From: Paenibacillus sp. FSL H7-0357
GTDB lineage: Bacteria; Bacillota; Bacilli; Paenibacillales; Paenibacillaceae
Length of the DNA stretch: 64,000 nt
Direction: 5' to 3'
Assembly (NCBI RefSeq): GCF_000758525.1
Contig: NZ_CP009241.1
Coordinates: forward strand, 3,038,001-3,102,000
A model generated the notes under the pieces. It was given only the letters and a program-made list of their open reading frames with translations, had not been told where the DNA came from and did not search any database. The number at the start of each line of letters is the position of its first letter. The stretch's first letter is position 1. Shown in pieces: positions 45,369 through 53,874 of the stretch. A program made the translations under genes and the position numbers.

Positions 45369-45797
45369 ATGCTCAAAAAGATTCCCAAGCTGCTGTCTCC
45401 TGAGCTCGTGCGGATTATGATGGAAATGGGCCATGGGGATGAGCTGGTGCTGGCGGATGCGAATTTTCCGGGACATGCGCTGCATCCAAGGGTGACAAGA
45501 TGCGATGGCATAGGAATTCCCCAGCTGCTGGCCGCTATTCTGGAGCTGTTTCCGCTGGATCATTATGCCGGGCATCAGGCCGTTCTGATGGATGTGGTGC
45601 AAGGCGATCCCACCGTTCCTGTAATCTGGGATACTTATAAGGAGATTATTAGGGGTGTTGATCCTCAAGCAGTGATTGGTTACGAGGAACGCTTCAACTT
45701 CTATGAACGGTCCAAATCCGCTTATGCGATTGTAGTAACCGGGGAAGAAGCGCTGTATGGCAATCTCATTCTTAAAAAAGGCGTTATTGAAGGGTAA
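45369..45797 (+). CDS. fucU: L-fucose mutarotase (RbsD/FucU family)
   Basis: A 142-aa RbsD/FucU protein that interconverts alpha and beta anomers of L-fucose. Typical segments are LSPELVRIMMEMGHGDELVL (active-site His) and DANFPGHALHP. The C-terminal part ends in YAIVVTGEEALYGNLILKKG, matching FucU. It lies 13 bp after fucA behind AAAGGAG. An A/T-rich sequence with a short AATTG/CAATT hairpin and T7 follows at about 45804-45830 and may end the operon. Confidence 0.94.
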   Translation: MLKKIPKLLSPELVRIMMEMGHGDELVLADANFPGHALHPRVTRCDGIGIPQLLAAILELFPLDHYAGHQAVLMDVVQGDPTVPVIWDTYKEIIRGVDPQAVIGYEERFNFYERSKSAYAIVVTGEEALYGNLILKKGVIEG

Positions 45798-45899
45798 GAG
45801 TAGAATTGCAGGCAATTATTAATTTTTTTATAATATACTTGAGTGTTGCGAAATCGACTTGAATGTTTTGAAAAAAACAGAGCTGTAGAAGGTTACCAT

Positions 45900-46011
45900 A
45901 TGAATGGGACATCTCCTTTATCTGGAAATTGTGGTCTGGTAAACGACAATTTCTCCAACAAGGCTGGATGTCCTTCTTCTGTCTGCCTATTCGATAAAAG
46001 TTCTAACCGTT
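45900..46011. repeat. 112-bp exact direct repeat, copy A
   Basis: Runs from ATGAATGGGACATC to AAAAGTTCTAACCGTT and is identical to 49208-49319. In copy B it is part of a minus-strand coding fragment; here it stands alone between fucU and the transglutaminase gene. Confidence 0.8.
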
Positions 46012-46190
46012 GCCGCGAATACTCAGCGCCCCCTCGTTAGCCCTCTGCTTATATAACTTAAATATAAAATATCCCAAATTTGTTTTAATCGTTCCCAAAT
46101 GGGTTATATATCTCCTGTGCTTTGTAATGGGTAATTTTGGATTACGCACCATAACCCTCATTAAGACAACCCAGACAGGAGAGGACGTTA

Positions 46191-48572
46191 GTGAAAGTGA
46201 AACAATTGGCAATGATTATGCTCATCATGTGTATGATTCTAACAGGCTGCATGGGGGGCGGCAAGGAAGCCGGTCCAGCGCCTTCACCCGCACCGACGGC
46301 CAGTCCGGCTGCAGAAACGAAGAAACCTTCAGGGAACCCTCCGCCGGACGCTTCGCAGACGGTGTATAATCTGAAGCAGAAATACGATACTGACAACAAT
46401 CCGGGCATCATGCCTATGTATAATGTTGAGCAGGATATGGTATTTATCTTCAGATTCAATACGGATCTTGGCTCAGAGGCAATTGGCAAGACGCTGTCCG
46501 TACATACCGATATCAAGGCACTGCCGGAGAGCAAGGTAGGGACCCTTGAAGACTCACAGCTTGTAGGTGGCAAAAGCGTATACTCCATCAAGCCGCTCGG
46601 CTTCGGCGTACTCCCTTCCGATTCCTTGCGCGAAGCCGGAGGCAGCTCCTGGGGGAACGCCCCCGTGTACTACATCCGGCTCAACTATGACCTGGATGCC
46701 AAATCGCCTACTCCGCTGAAGCAGCCGATTATCATTCCGTTTACGGTGAAATCGGATCTGCCCACACCGACTCTGGATGCCGACATCAGCCCTGACGGCA
46801 GACTGACTCTCGTATGGAATGAGGTGCCGGGCGCAGAGAGCTACAATATTTACAGCGCTTCGCATATCACGATGGAGAATACCAATGAGGCGCTGAACGG
46901 GGCGGAGCAAGGATATGCGAATCAGCGTCCGCTGAAGATTGCGACGGTGCCCGGCACTTCTTATAACGACTTCATGAAGGACGGGCGCGGTGCGCTTGGC
47001 ATTGTGGATGAGACCATCACCAGCCTTCAGAACAACAATGTGCAAGGTGAATATTATGTCACCGCTGTTCAGGGAGGCAAAGAGTCCAGGTTCAGCCGCT
47101 CGGTGGATACCGTGTCGCTGTCCAAGCTGCTGCCGCGCACCGTAGCTTCCGAGGATAATATCAACCTGAAATTGTTCAAGAACGCTGCCGAATTGCCCAA
47201 GACTGTACCTGTCCAGTTCATTGACGGCTCCAAAGCCTCGGGGACTGTGATATATGACACGGATTCCATCACGATTCAGCAGTCCGGTCCAACCGATGTG
47301 CCATACTCCATTCAAGGTACAGCGCTCAAGGGGTACGTACAGGTTACGCAGTTGGCGGATGCCGATATTGCAGGTCTTGCAGCCGCCCAGAGCAAAGGGG
47401 CCAATCAAGGGTATGTGGAGCCGGAGAATAATACGGAGTATGTGCCTGCCCCTGATGTTCCGACCATCATTGACAACGACAATGCGGGCGAATCCGGCGA
47501 TAATGCCATTGACCGGCAGAAGGAAAATACCCGCAGCAAGGTAGATGAGGGGAACAAGCAGGCCGTGCCTGCCTCAACGATCCGGGCGGACCTGATTCAT
47601 GCCGATTCTGCGCTGGAAGAGTATCTCGCCTTGTTACTGATCAGCGGAAAGACCGAAATTTCGCTTCTGGCCTTCCCGGAGGCGCAGAATGCGCGAACCC
47701 TGGTCGATGTAGTGGAAAAAGTAGTCTATCAGAACCCGCTCATTCTTGGATTCCGCAGCTACGGCTACGATTATCAGAACCTGACGCTGCATGTGGAGTA
47801 CGATGATTCAGCCGAGGTCATTGCGTCCAAACAGCGTGAGATCCTCTCAGAGGCAGATAAAGTGATCGCCGCCACACTCAAGGACGGTATGAGCGCCGAT
47901 GAGAAGCAGATGGCGATCTACGATTATCTGAATGACAATACCGCCTATGACGATGCCGCGCTGGAGAATGCCAAGGAGCAGCAGTTCAAGAGTGTGGATG
48001 CCAAATTCAATGATTCCTTCAGTACCTACGGCATTCTGGTCAAAAAAGTTGGCGTATGTATGAGCTATGCACACACCTTCCAGTTGCTCGCTGACCTGTC
48101 CCAGGTCCCTTCGATGGTGGTCACAGGAACCATGAGCGGCGTGAATCACGCCTGGAACAAAGTGAAAATCGGCGCGGAATGGGTCAATGTCGATCCGACC
48201 AATAATGCTACCAATAGCGGACTTCCCTATCTGCTCTACAATTCCAGCGATGCCACTGCCACAGATGTAGAGTATGCGATGGACAAGGCTTATTGGCTGG
48301 ACCATGAGCTGTCCCTGTTCCAGGCCACCAGCAATGCCTATGATTATTATGTGACGCAAGGGCTTGAGGTGGATTCCCTGGAAGCGTACAAGACCAAATT
48401 GGCCGAACAGTTGAAGAATGGGGAGACCCTGGTGGTCCTGCGCGTTCTGGCCGATACAGACAGTTCAGAGCTGATGCAGAAGACCGCCGAGGTCATCAAG
48501 CAATATGATGCAACCAAGCTGGACAAAGCGGGTATGGTTGAATTCGGAAGCTACGTGGCGGTTCAGCTGTAA
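46191..48572 (+). CDS. Lipoprotein with fibronectin-III-like and transglutaminase-like domains
   Basis: A 793-aa lipoprotein with start GTG. A hydrophobic signal ends in lipobox LTGC with Cys20, followed by a Pro/Ala linker (~24-50). An FN3-like unit sits near 185-280 (LTLVWNEVPGAESYNIYSAS). An acidic linker lies around 410-455. The C-terminal transglutaminase-like domain has the full triad: C623 in GVCMSYAHTF, H653 in GVNHAWNKV, D668 in VNVDPTNN. Such cell-surface proteins may be cysteine peptidases or cross-linkers of wall-associated proteins. It is a single gene flanked by 112-bp repeats, with its own terminator at 48595-48628. Confidence 0.88.
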   Translation: MKVKQLAMIMLIMCMILTGCMGGGKEAGPAPSPAPTASPAAETKKPSGNPPPDASQTVYNLKQKYDTDNNPGIMPMYNVEQDMVFIFRFNTDLGSEAIGKTLSVHTDIKALPESKVGTLEDSQLVGGKSVYSIKPLGFGVLPSDSLREAGGSSWGNAPVYYIRLNYDLDAKSPTPLKQPIIIPFTVKSDLPTPTLDADISPDGRLTLVWNEVPGAESYNIYSASHITMENTNEALNGAEQGYANQRPLKIATVPGTSYNDFMKDGRGALGIVDETITSLQNNNVQGEYYVTAVQGGKESRFSRSVDTVSLSKLLPRTVASEDNINLKLFKNAAELPKTVPVQFIDGSKASGTVIYDTDSITIQQSGPTDVPYSIQGTALKGYVQVTQLADADIAGLAAAQSKGANQGYVEPENNTEYVPAPDVPTIIDNDNAGESGDNAIDRQKENTRSKVDEGNKQAVPASTIRADLIHADSALEEYLALLLISGKTEISLLAFPEAQNARTLVDVVEKVVYQNPLILGFRSYGYDYQNLTLHVEYDDSAEVIASKQREILSEADKVIAATLKDGMSADEKQMAIYDYLNDNTAYDDAALENAKEQQFKSVDAKFNDSFSTYGILVKKVGVCMSYAHTFQLLADLSQVPSMVVTGTMSGVNHAWNKVKIGAEWVNVDPTNNATNSGLPYLLYNSSDATATDVEYAMDKAYWLDHELSLFQATSNAYDYYVTQGLEVDSLEAYKTKLAEQLKNGETLVVLRVLADTDSSELMQKTAEVIKQYDATKLDKAGMVEFGSYVAVQL

Positions 48573-48594
48573 GCCTGGCCCCTATAGAAATGCC

Positions 48595-48628
48595 AAAAGG
48601 TAAGCTCCTGCAGCGGAGCTTACCTTTT
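48595..48628. terminator. Terminator after the transglutaminase lipoprotein
   Basis: Perfect arms AAAAGGTAAGCTCC / GGAGCTTACCTTTT with a 6-base loop; symmetric enough to work on both strands. Confidence 0.88.
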
Positions 48629-48683
48629 GACTTTCCAGAAGAAACAAATTGCAGTCTGGGCTATGAACTTAGTTCCAAAAATA

Positions 48684-49160
48684 TTACATCCGCTTATACC
48701 CGACATCCCATACTTTTTGGTTCCCCTCAATGGTGATCTTCAGCTCGTTCCCCGGCTCGAGAGGAATCTTGAATATCGACGGGAATAGATCAGGATCACT
48801 CCGCTGATCTTCTCCAGAGCCGGTCATTATCTCTTTTCCATCGAGGGTAACACGGATGCTTCCCGAATAATCGGTTGGTTCAGGGATTCCGTTATAGAAC
48901 GAGAATATCGTCTCCCCCTCAGACGTATACGTGAACGTTCTAGAATCTACGCCTTCAGCGCCATACATATTATACAAGGGCTTTACAGTTTGACCGCTTA
49001 TTTGAAAGCCGTCCTCCGGCTTGTCTCCAGCGGATGAATTCCCCGAACTGTCCGTCCATTCATTGATCGCCACAAACGGGCCTTCTACTTTGGTTGTCGC
49101 TTTATCTATCGCCCCGCTTAATCCCCATACGGCTGTTTTAGGCAGAGAGTCGAAGCAATT
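48684..49160 (-). pseudogene. C-terminal fragment of an unknown, probably secreted protein
   Basis: The frame is open from a TAA at 49161-49163 and reads NCFDSLPKTAVWGLSGAIDK, then VEGPFVAINEWTDSSGN, and ends KVWDVGYKRM. The part after residue ~55 has a Thr/Gly/Asp-rich beta pattern (TFTYTSEGETIFSFYNG; GSIRVTLDGKEIMTGSG) like an extracellular beta-sandwich. An ATT codon at 49073 has been proposed by frame, but no RBS supports it and coding sense clearly extends upstream. The N-terminus is missing, replaced by the 3' end of another gene fragment. Family not recognised. Confidence 0.5.
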
Positions 49161-49341
49161 TTAGAATGTCGAAAAGAGGCTTCTTTTCCAGGGCTTGCTG
49201 ATACACAATGAATGGGACATCTCCTTTATCTGGAAATTGTGGTCTGGTAAACGACAATTTCTCCAACAAGGCTGGATGTCCTTCTTCTGTCTGCCTATTC
49301 GATAAAAGTTCTAACCGTTTGACTTTAATTTCATTTGTTCG
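49138..49341 (-). pseudogene. Fragment of an unknown gene that contains repeat copy B
   Basis: An open minus-strand stretch of 67 codons with no start, reading LELLSNRQTEEGHPALLEKL, then TRPQFPDKGDVPFIVYQQAL and ending LKLLRLSA. Its sequence has good coding sense. It overlaps the next fragment (48684-49160) by 23 bp in another frame, so the junction is a recombination scar. The 112-bp repeat (49208-49319) is the middle of this fragment. Family not recognised. Confidence 0.45.
49208..49319. repeat. 112-bp exact direct repeat, copy B
   Basis: Identical to 45900-46011. The two copies bracket 3.2 kb containing the transglutaminase lipoprotein and a gene fragment. Confidence 0.8.
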
Positions 49342-49381
49342 TCAGCATGTTTTTTACAAGACTCAAGTAATATAGTGAATA

Positions 49382-49427
49382 CAAAAGGGGCGCTCCGTAA
49401 CCATTTCTGGTTGTCGGAGCACCCCTT
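49382..49427 (-). terminator. Terminator of the ABC exporter gene
   Basis: Read on the minus strand: AAGGGGTGCTCCG pairs with CGGAGCGCCCCTT, with an inner CAACC/GGTTA loop, followed by TTTTGTATTC. Confidence 0.75.
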
Positions 49428-49439
49428 AGTAGGTTGTGA

Positions 49440-51800
49440 TTATTCGCTGCGCAGCGCCGTTACCGGATTCTTCTTGGCGGCAAGCTTGGCCGGAATGAAT
49501 CCGCCGAGCATGGTGAGCACCACGTTGATGAGGATCAGCAGCAAGGCATGCAGCGGATTTAATTGGGCGACATTGGAAAGATCTGTGAGCGATTTAATAA
49601 TGATGTTCGCCGGGATGGTCAGCAGATAGGTAATTCCTATCGCCAGAACCCCGGAAAAGGCACCGATGATAAAGGTTTCTGCGTTGAAGACACGCGTGAT
49701 GTCCTTTTTGCGTGCACCTAATGCGCGTAGCACCCCGATCTCCTTAGTCCGCTCCAGTACAGAAATATAAGTGATAATTGCGATCATAATCATGGAAACG
49801 ACGAGCGAGATCGAAGCAAAGGCAATCAGTACAAGTGTTATGGCATTCATAATCCCGCCGGTCAGGCCGGTAACGATGGCCGCCATGTCCGTGTATACGA
49901 TCATATCACTCTCAGGCAGGTCTTCATTCCATTTGTCCAGATACTTCACGATGGCTTCCTTGGAATCAAAGTCCTTCGGATAGATGGAGATCGAAGCCGG
50001 AATGCTTGTAGCACCCAGAGCAGCCAGAACATCTTCTTTCACAGGAGCCGTATTACTGCCTGCGCCACCTGGCATCATGGGTGCACCAGGCATCATGTCT
50101 GTCTGAGCAGAGGTTTTCGGAAACACATCGCCGGTCAGAAGGTTAACGGTATCTTCCTGCTCCTGGGCCTTTACCACCTTGGAAGCCTGTGCGGAGGTAA
50201 TGAAGCGGAGCGCCAGGTCGTCGGAATAGGCGATCCCGGCAGCCATAGTGGACATCGGAGAATCCTTCTGCGCCCGGATAATTCCTGCAATCCGAAGTGG
50301 AATGGCATCCGTGCTGTTATACATATCGCTTAAATTGGCAGCCGTTCCATTGACCACGAAATGGTCACCGGATTTTACATAGTACAGATCATTCGGGATC
50401 AGCTTAAACTCTTGGCCGACAATATCGTCAAATTTGATGCTGTCCGAAGTATAATCCAGGCCGAGTGCTTCTACCGAAGCAACATTCAACTGGTTGTATT
50501 CATCCACGATCAGTACAAGGTCGGTATCCTTGGACGGAAACGAACCGGCGAGCAGGTCATAATAGTTCTCCAGATAACTTCCGGGAGCACCGCCTGCCTT
50601 ACTTGGGAATGAGGAGAAGTAGCTTGTATTGATGGCAGTTGCTGTTTTACCATCAGACTTTAGAATGTTCATATTCACTTTACGGGCATAAGAGATGCCG
50701 TCGATCAGGGACGGATCAATCTGCTTCGCAAAGTCCAGATATTTTTCGGTCAGAACATTGGTGTGCATAATGGTATTGGCACTCGGATCGTATGGATAGA
50801 TTTCCTGCGAGTCGCTGTACTCCTCCTTGCTGGTTGCTGCATTATCTGCCGCAGTTTCCGAGCGGTCAAAGCTCATCGCAGACTGGCTGATCGACACCGG
50901 GAAATTGGAGAGCGCACCCGCCTCATAGTTGTTGATTTGTTTATTGAAGCCGTTGGAGAGCGCCAGGATTAAGGCAATCCCGATGATACCGATACTGGAG
51001 GCGAAAGCGGTTAAGGTCGTTCTCCATTTTTTGGTCATGATGTTTTTGAAGGACAATTTGAGCGCTGTGGAGAAACCCATTGCTGTCTTTTTCAGCTTGT
51101 AGTCAGAGCTTACTTTCTGATCGGGAAGCGGATCGGTGTCAGAAATGATTTTACCGTCTCTGAATTCCACAGTCCGGTCAGTGTATTTCCGGGCCAGTTC
51201 AGGGTTATGCGTAACCATAACGACCAGCTTATCCTTGGCGATTTCCTTGATCAGCTCCATAATCTGTTCACTTGTCTGGGTATCCAACGCTCCTGTAGGT
51301 TCGTCGGCAAGAATAATGTCGGGGTCATTGGCGAGCGCCCGGGCGATGGCTACACGCTGCATTTGACCGCCGGACAGCTGGTTCGGCTTCTTGTGCAGGT
51401 GATCTTTAAGGCCAACCTTCTCCAGCACCTCTTTTGCCTTGTGCCGTTTCTCGGCTGCGGGGACACCGCTGAGGGTCATGCCCAGCTCGACATTGTCCAT
51501 AATACTCAGATGTGCAATCAGATTATAGCTTTGAAAGATGAAGCCGACGCTATTATTACGGTAAGCATCCCAATCGCTGTCCTGAAAGTTCTGTGTGGAT
51601 TTACCGTTAATGATCAGGTCTCCGCTGTCATATTGATCCAGCCCGCCGATGATGTTCAGGCAGGTGGTTTTACCCGAGCCGCTGGGACCCAGGATGGCGA
51701 CAAATTCATTTTCCCGTAAATTGAGGCTGACCTTATCGAGCGCTACCTGTGTGAAATCTCCTGTTGTGTAGCTCTTGCTGATGTTTTTTAGCTGCAGCAT
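49440..51800 (-). CDS. MacB-like ABC exporter (ATPase fused to FtsX-type permease)
   Basis: A 786-aa fused transporter. Residues ~1-225 form the ATPase: Walker A GPSGSGKTT, signature LSGGQMQRVAIARAL, Walker B IILADEPTGALD. A basic linker follows, then one helix at about 270-295, a large extracellular domain of ~330 residues, and three C-terminal helices with the FtsX motif (LERTKEIGVLRALGARKKDI). Gram-positive relatives export or remove peptides and antibiotics at the envelope. Start at ATG 51800 behind AAGGAAGG; a longer frame upstream has no RBS. It is divergent from a two-component system, typical for antimicrobial-peptide sensing and detoxification modules. Confidence 0.9.
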   Translation of the reverse strand: MLQLKNISKSYTTGDFTQVALDKVSLNLRENEFVAILGPSGSGKTTCLNIIGGLDQYDSGDLIINGKSTQNFQDSDWDAYRNNSVGFIFQSYNLIAHLSIMDNVELGMTLSGVPAAEKRHKAKEVLEKVGLKDHLHKKPNQLSGGQMQRVAIARALANDPDIILADEPTGALDTQTSEQIMELIKEIAKDKLVVMVTHNPELARKYTDRTVEFRDGKIISDTDPLPDQKVSSDYKLKKTAMGFSTALKLSFKNIMTKKWRTTLTAFASSIGIIGIALILALSNGFNKQINNYEAGALSNFPVSISQSAMSFDRSETAADNAATSKEEYSDSQEIYPYDPSANTIMHTNVLTEKYLDFAKQIDPSLIDGISYARKVNMNILKSDGKTATAINTSYFSSFPSKAGGAPGSYLENYYDLLAGSFPSKDTDLVLIVDEYNQLNVASVEALGLDYTSDSIKFDDIVGQEFKLIPNDLYYVKSGDHFVVNGTAANLSDMYNSTDAIPLRIAGIIRAQKDSPMSTMAAGIAYSDDLALRFITSAQASKVVKAQEQEDTVNLLTGDVFPKTSAQTDMMPGAPMMPGGAGSNTAPVKEDVLAALGATSIPASISIYPKDFDSKEAIVKYLDKWNEDLPESDMIVYTDMAAIVTGLTGGIMNAITLVLIAFASISLVVSMIMIAIITYISVLERTKEIGVLRALGARKKDITRVFNAETFIIGAFSGVLAIGITYLLTIPANIIIKSLTDLSNVAQLNPLHALLLILINVVLTMLGGFIPAKLAAKKNPVTALRSE

Positions 51801-51834
51801 ATCTGTAAACCTTCCTTTCAAATAAAGCAATAAA

Positions 51835-52035
51835 AGTTGAACAAAAGAACTACCTAGAGGCAAAAGCAGCGGAGGGGAAGTTTGGAACTGTAGGAGCGAT
51901 AGCGACCGCCTTTGTCTACGGATTTCAACTGCTAAGAGCGGTATAAATCAAGAAATCTGTAGACAACAGCGGCCGGAAGTCCAAACATTCACCGCAGTTG
52001 CGTTCTATGCCAGCTTGGTAAATCTAAAGTTCAAC
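51835..52035 (+). mobile_element. MITE-like structured repeat, copy 2
   Basis: The best preserved copy: AGTTGAAC at the left and GTTCAACA at the right form terminal inverted repeats. The core has the same 15-bp stem as copy 1 (TTGTCTACGGATTTC with GAAATCTGTAGACAA), the outer GTTTGGaACT/AGTCCAAAC stem, and an ACTGC/GCGGT apical hairpin kept by a G-T pair. It fills the divergent promoter region between the exporter and the response regulator at 52155. Confidence 0.75.
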
Positions 52036-52154
52036 ATATATAGCTTGATGATTGCTGACAGCATATCATACGAATATGAACTGAACATCAACTGGCTTCC
52101 GGCTACAGGGAAAGACTATAATTTATTCAAAGGCTAAAGAATGCAGGTGATTTC

Positions 52155-52829
52155 ATGATTACTATACTTGTTGTGGAAGATAATGAGACGTTGCGCCAGC
52201 TGATCTGTACGGTGCTTGGGAAACATGGCTACAGGGTGCTTGCAGCAGAGGATGGTCAGAGTGCGCTGGATATTTTGGAAGCGGAATATATTGATTTGAT
52301 TATTTCTGATATTATGATGCCGCAAGTGGACGGTTACGAGCTGATTGAGCATCTGAGGCAATCCAATAACAATCTGCCTGTGCTGATCATTACGGCAAAA
52401 GACAGCTTTCAGGACAAGCAGAAAGGGTTCCTTGTCGGCACAGACGATTATATGGTGAAGCCGGTTGATATCAATGAGATGGTACTGCGGGTGGGGGCTT
52501 TGCTGCGCCGGGCGCAGATTGTTAATGAACGCAAGCTGACTGTGGGCGGGGTGACCCTCGATTATGATTCTGTAACGGTCTACAGGGATGGGGATAATAC
52601 GGTTCTCCCGCAGAAAGAATTTTTCCTGCTATATAAGCTGATTGCTTATCCAAACAAAATATTTACCAGGCAGCAGCTGATGGATGAAATCTGGGGGATG
52701 GATACGGAGACGGATGCCCGGACAGTGGATGTTCATATCAACCGGCTGCGGGAACGTTTCAGGGAATATACGGAGTTTGAGATTGTAACGGTCCGGGGAC
52801 TCGGGTATAAGGCGGTGAAGCATATATGA
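52155..52829 (+). CDS. OmpR-type response regulator
   Basis: A 224-aa regulator: receiver domain with acceptor D52 in LIISDIMMPQVDGYEL and conserved Lys in YMVKPVDINE, then a winged-helix domain with TDARTVDVHINRLRERF and ending TVRGLGYKAVKHI. GCAGGTGATTTC precedes the ATG. It overlaps the kinase gene by 4 bp. It probably controls the divergent MacB-like exporter. TATAAT near 52117 may be its -10 box, although no good -35 is seen because the MITE-like repeat ends just upstream. Confidence 0.92.
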   Translation: MITILVVEDNETLRQLICTVLGKHGYRVLAAEDGQSALDILEAEYIDLIISDIMMPQVDGYELIEHLRQSNNNLPVLIITAKDSFQDKQKGFLVGTDDYMVKPVDINEMVLRVGALLRRAQIVNERKLTVGGVTLDYDSVTVYRDGDNTVLPQKEFFLLYKLIAYPNKIFTRQQLMDEIWGMDTETDARTVDVHINRLRERFREYTEFEIVTVRGLGYKAVKHI

Positions 52830-53860
52830 AAAAGAGGTTCAGCAATTTATGGTTTGCCTTTGTGATGCTGGTATTTATGATCATGCTGTCTTCTGCGGTC
52901 TTTATGATGACTATTATATTCGTTATAAAGAGATTCACAATCATCGAGCCGGGCCAATTCCACGCCTTCGGATTTCTGGCAGCGGTACTGCTTACAGGGA
53001 TCCTTACTGGAACGCTTATCACTGCCGTCATCGGGCAAAAAATATTGCTTCCCATCAGCAGACTGAGAGAAGCAACCAAGGAAGTCGCCAAAGGCAACTT
53101 TAATGTTCAGTTGTATGAGAATATTAAGATTGAAGAATTCCGGGAGATGGCCAAGGATTTCAATAAGATGGTTCAAGAGCTCCAAGGGATTGAAACACTA
53201 AGGACCGATTTTGTCACGAATGTATCCCATGAATTCAAGACGCCTATCACAGCCATTGAGGGCTATGCTGCACTGTTGCAGAATTCGGATCTTCCAGCCG
53301 AGGAAAGAGAGGAATACGCGGGCAAGATCATTAGCAGCACGAGGCAATTATCCATGCTGACCAACAATATTCTGAAGCTGTCGAAGCTGGAGAACCAGGA
53401 AATCATCATTGAAAAAACAGAGTTCAGTCTGGATGAGCAGATCCGCCAGGCGCTTCTTCTCCTGGAGCCGCAGTGGAGCGGCAAACAGCTGGATCTGGAG
53501 ATTCAGTTGGCGGAGACTGGCTTCTACGGCAGCGAAGAGCTGCTGATGCAGGTATGGATTAACATTCTGGGGAATGCGGTAAAATTCTCAAGAGAATACG
53601 GGAACCTGTCCGTCACCTTGACCGAATCCCCCCAGAACGTGAGTGTTGAAATTACCGATACCGGAATCGGCATGACCCCGGAGGTGCAGCGGCATATCTT
53701 TGAAAAGTTCTACCAGGGCGATAAAGCGCGGGCTTCTTACGGGAACGGGCTCGGACTGCCTTTGGCCAAACGGATTGTCGACCTGTGCGGGGGACGGATT
53801 GTTGTGAGCAGCAAGCCGGGCCAGGGCTCGACATTCCTCATTGAATTGCCAAGAGGATAA
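52826..53860 (+). CDS. Intramembrane-sensing histidine kinase
   Basis: A 344-aa kinase with two N-terminal helices (~8-35 and ~48-72) separated by only about a dozen residues, so it has almost no extracellular sensor. HAMP follows, then HisKA with H135 in TNVSHEFKTPI and HATPase with NILGNAVKFS, DTGIGMTPE and YGNGLGLPLAK. This matches intramembrane-sensing kinases (BceS-like in logic), which often sense the state of a partner ABC transporter rather than a ligand. The partner is likely the exporter at 49440-51800. Confidence 0.92.
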   Translation: MKKRFSNLWFAFVMLVFMIMLSSAVFMMTIIFVIKRFTIIEPGQFHAFGFLAAVLLTGILTGTLITAVIGQKILLPISRLREATKEVAKGNFNVQLYENIKIEEFREMAKDFNKMVQELQGIETLRTDFVTNVSHEFKTPITAIEGYAALLQNSDLPAEEREEYAGKIISSTRQLSMLTNNILKLSKLENQEIIIEKTEFSLDEQIRQALLLLEPQWSGKQLDLEIQLAETGFYGSEELLMQVWINILGNAVKFSREYGNLSVTLTESPQNVSVEITDTGIGMTPEVQRHIFEKFYQGDKARASYGNGLGLPLAKRIVDLCGGRIVVSSKPGQGSTFLIELPRG

Positions 53861-53874
53861 AGATCGGGAACCTC

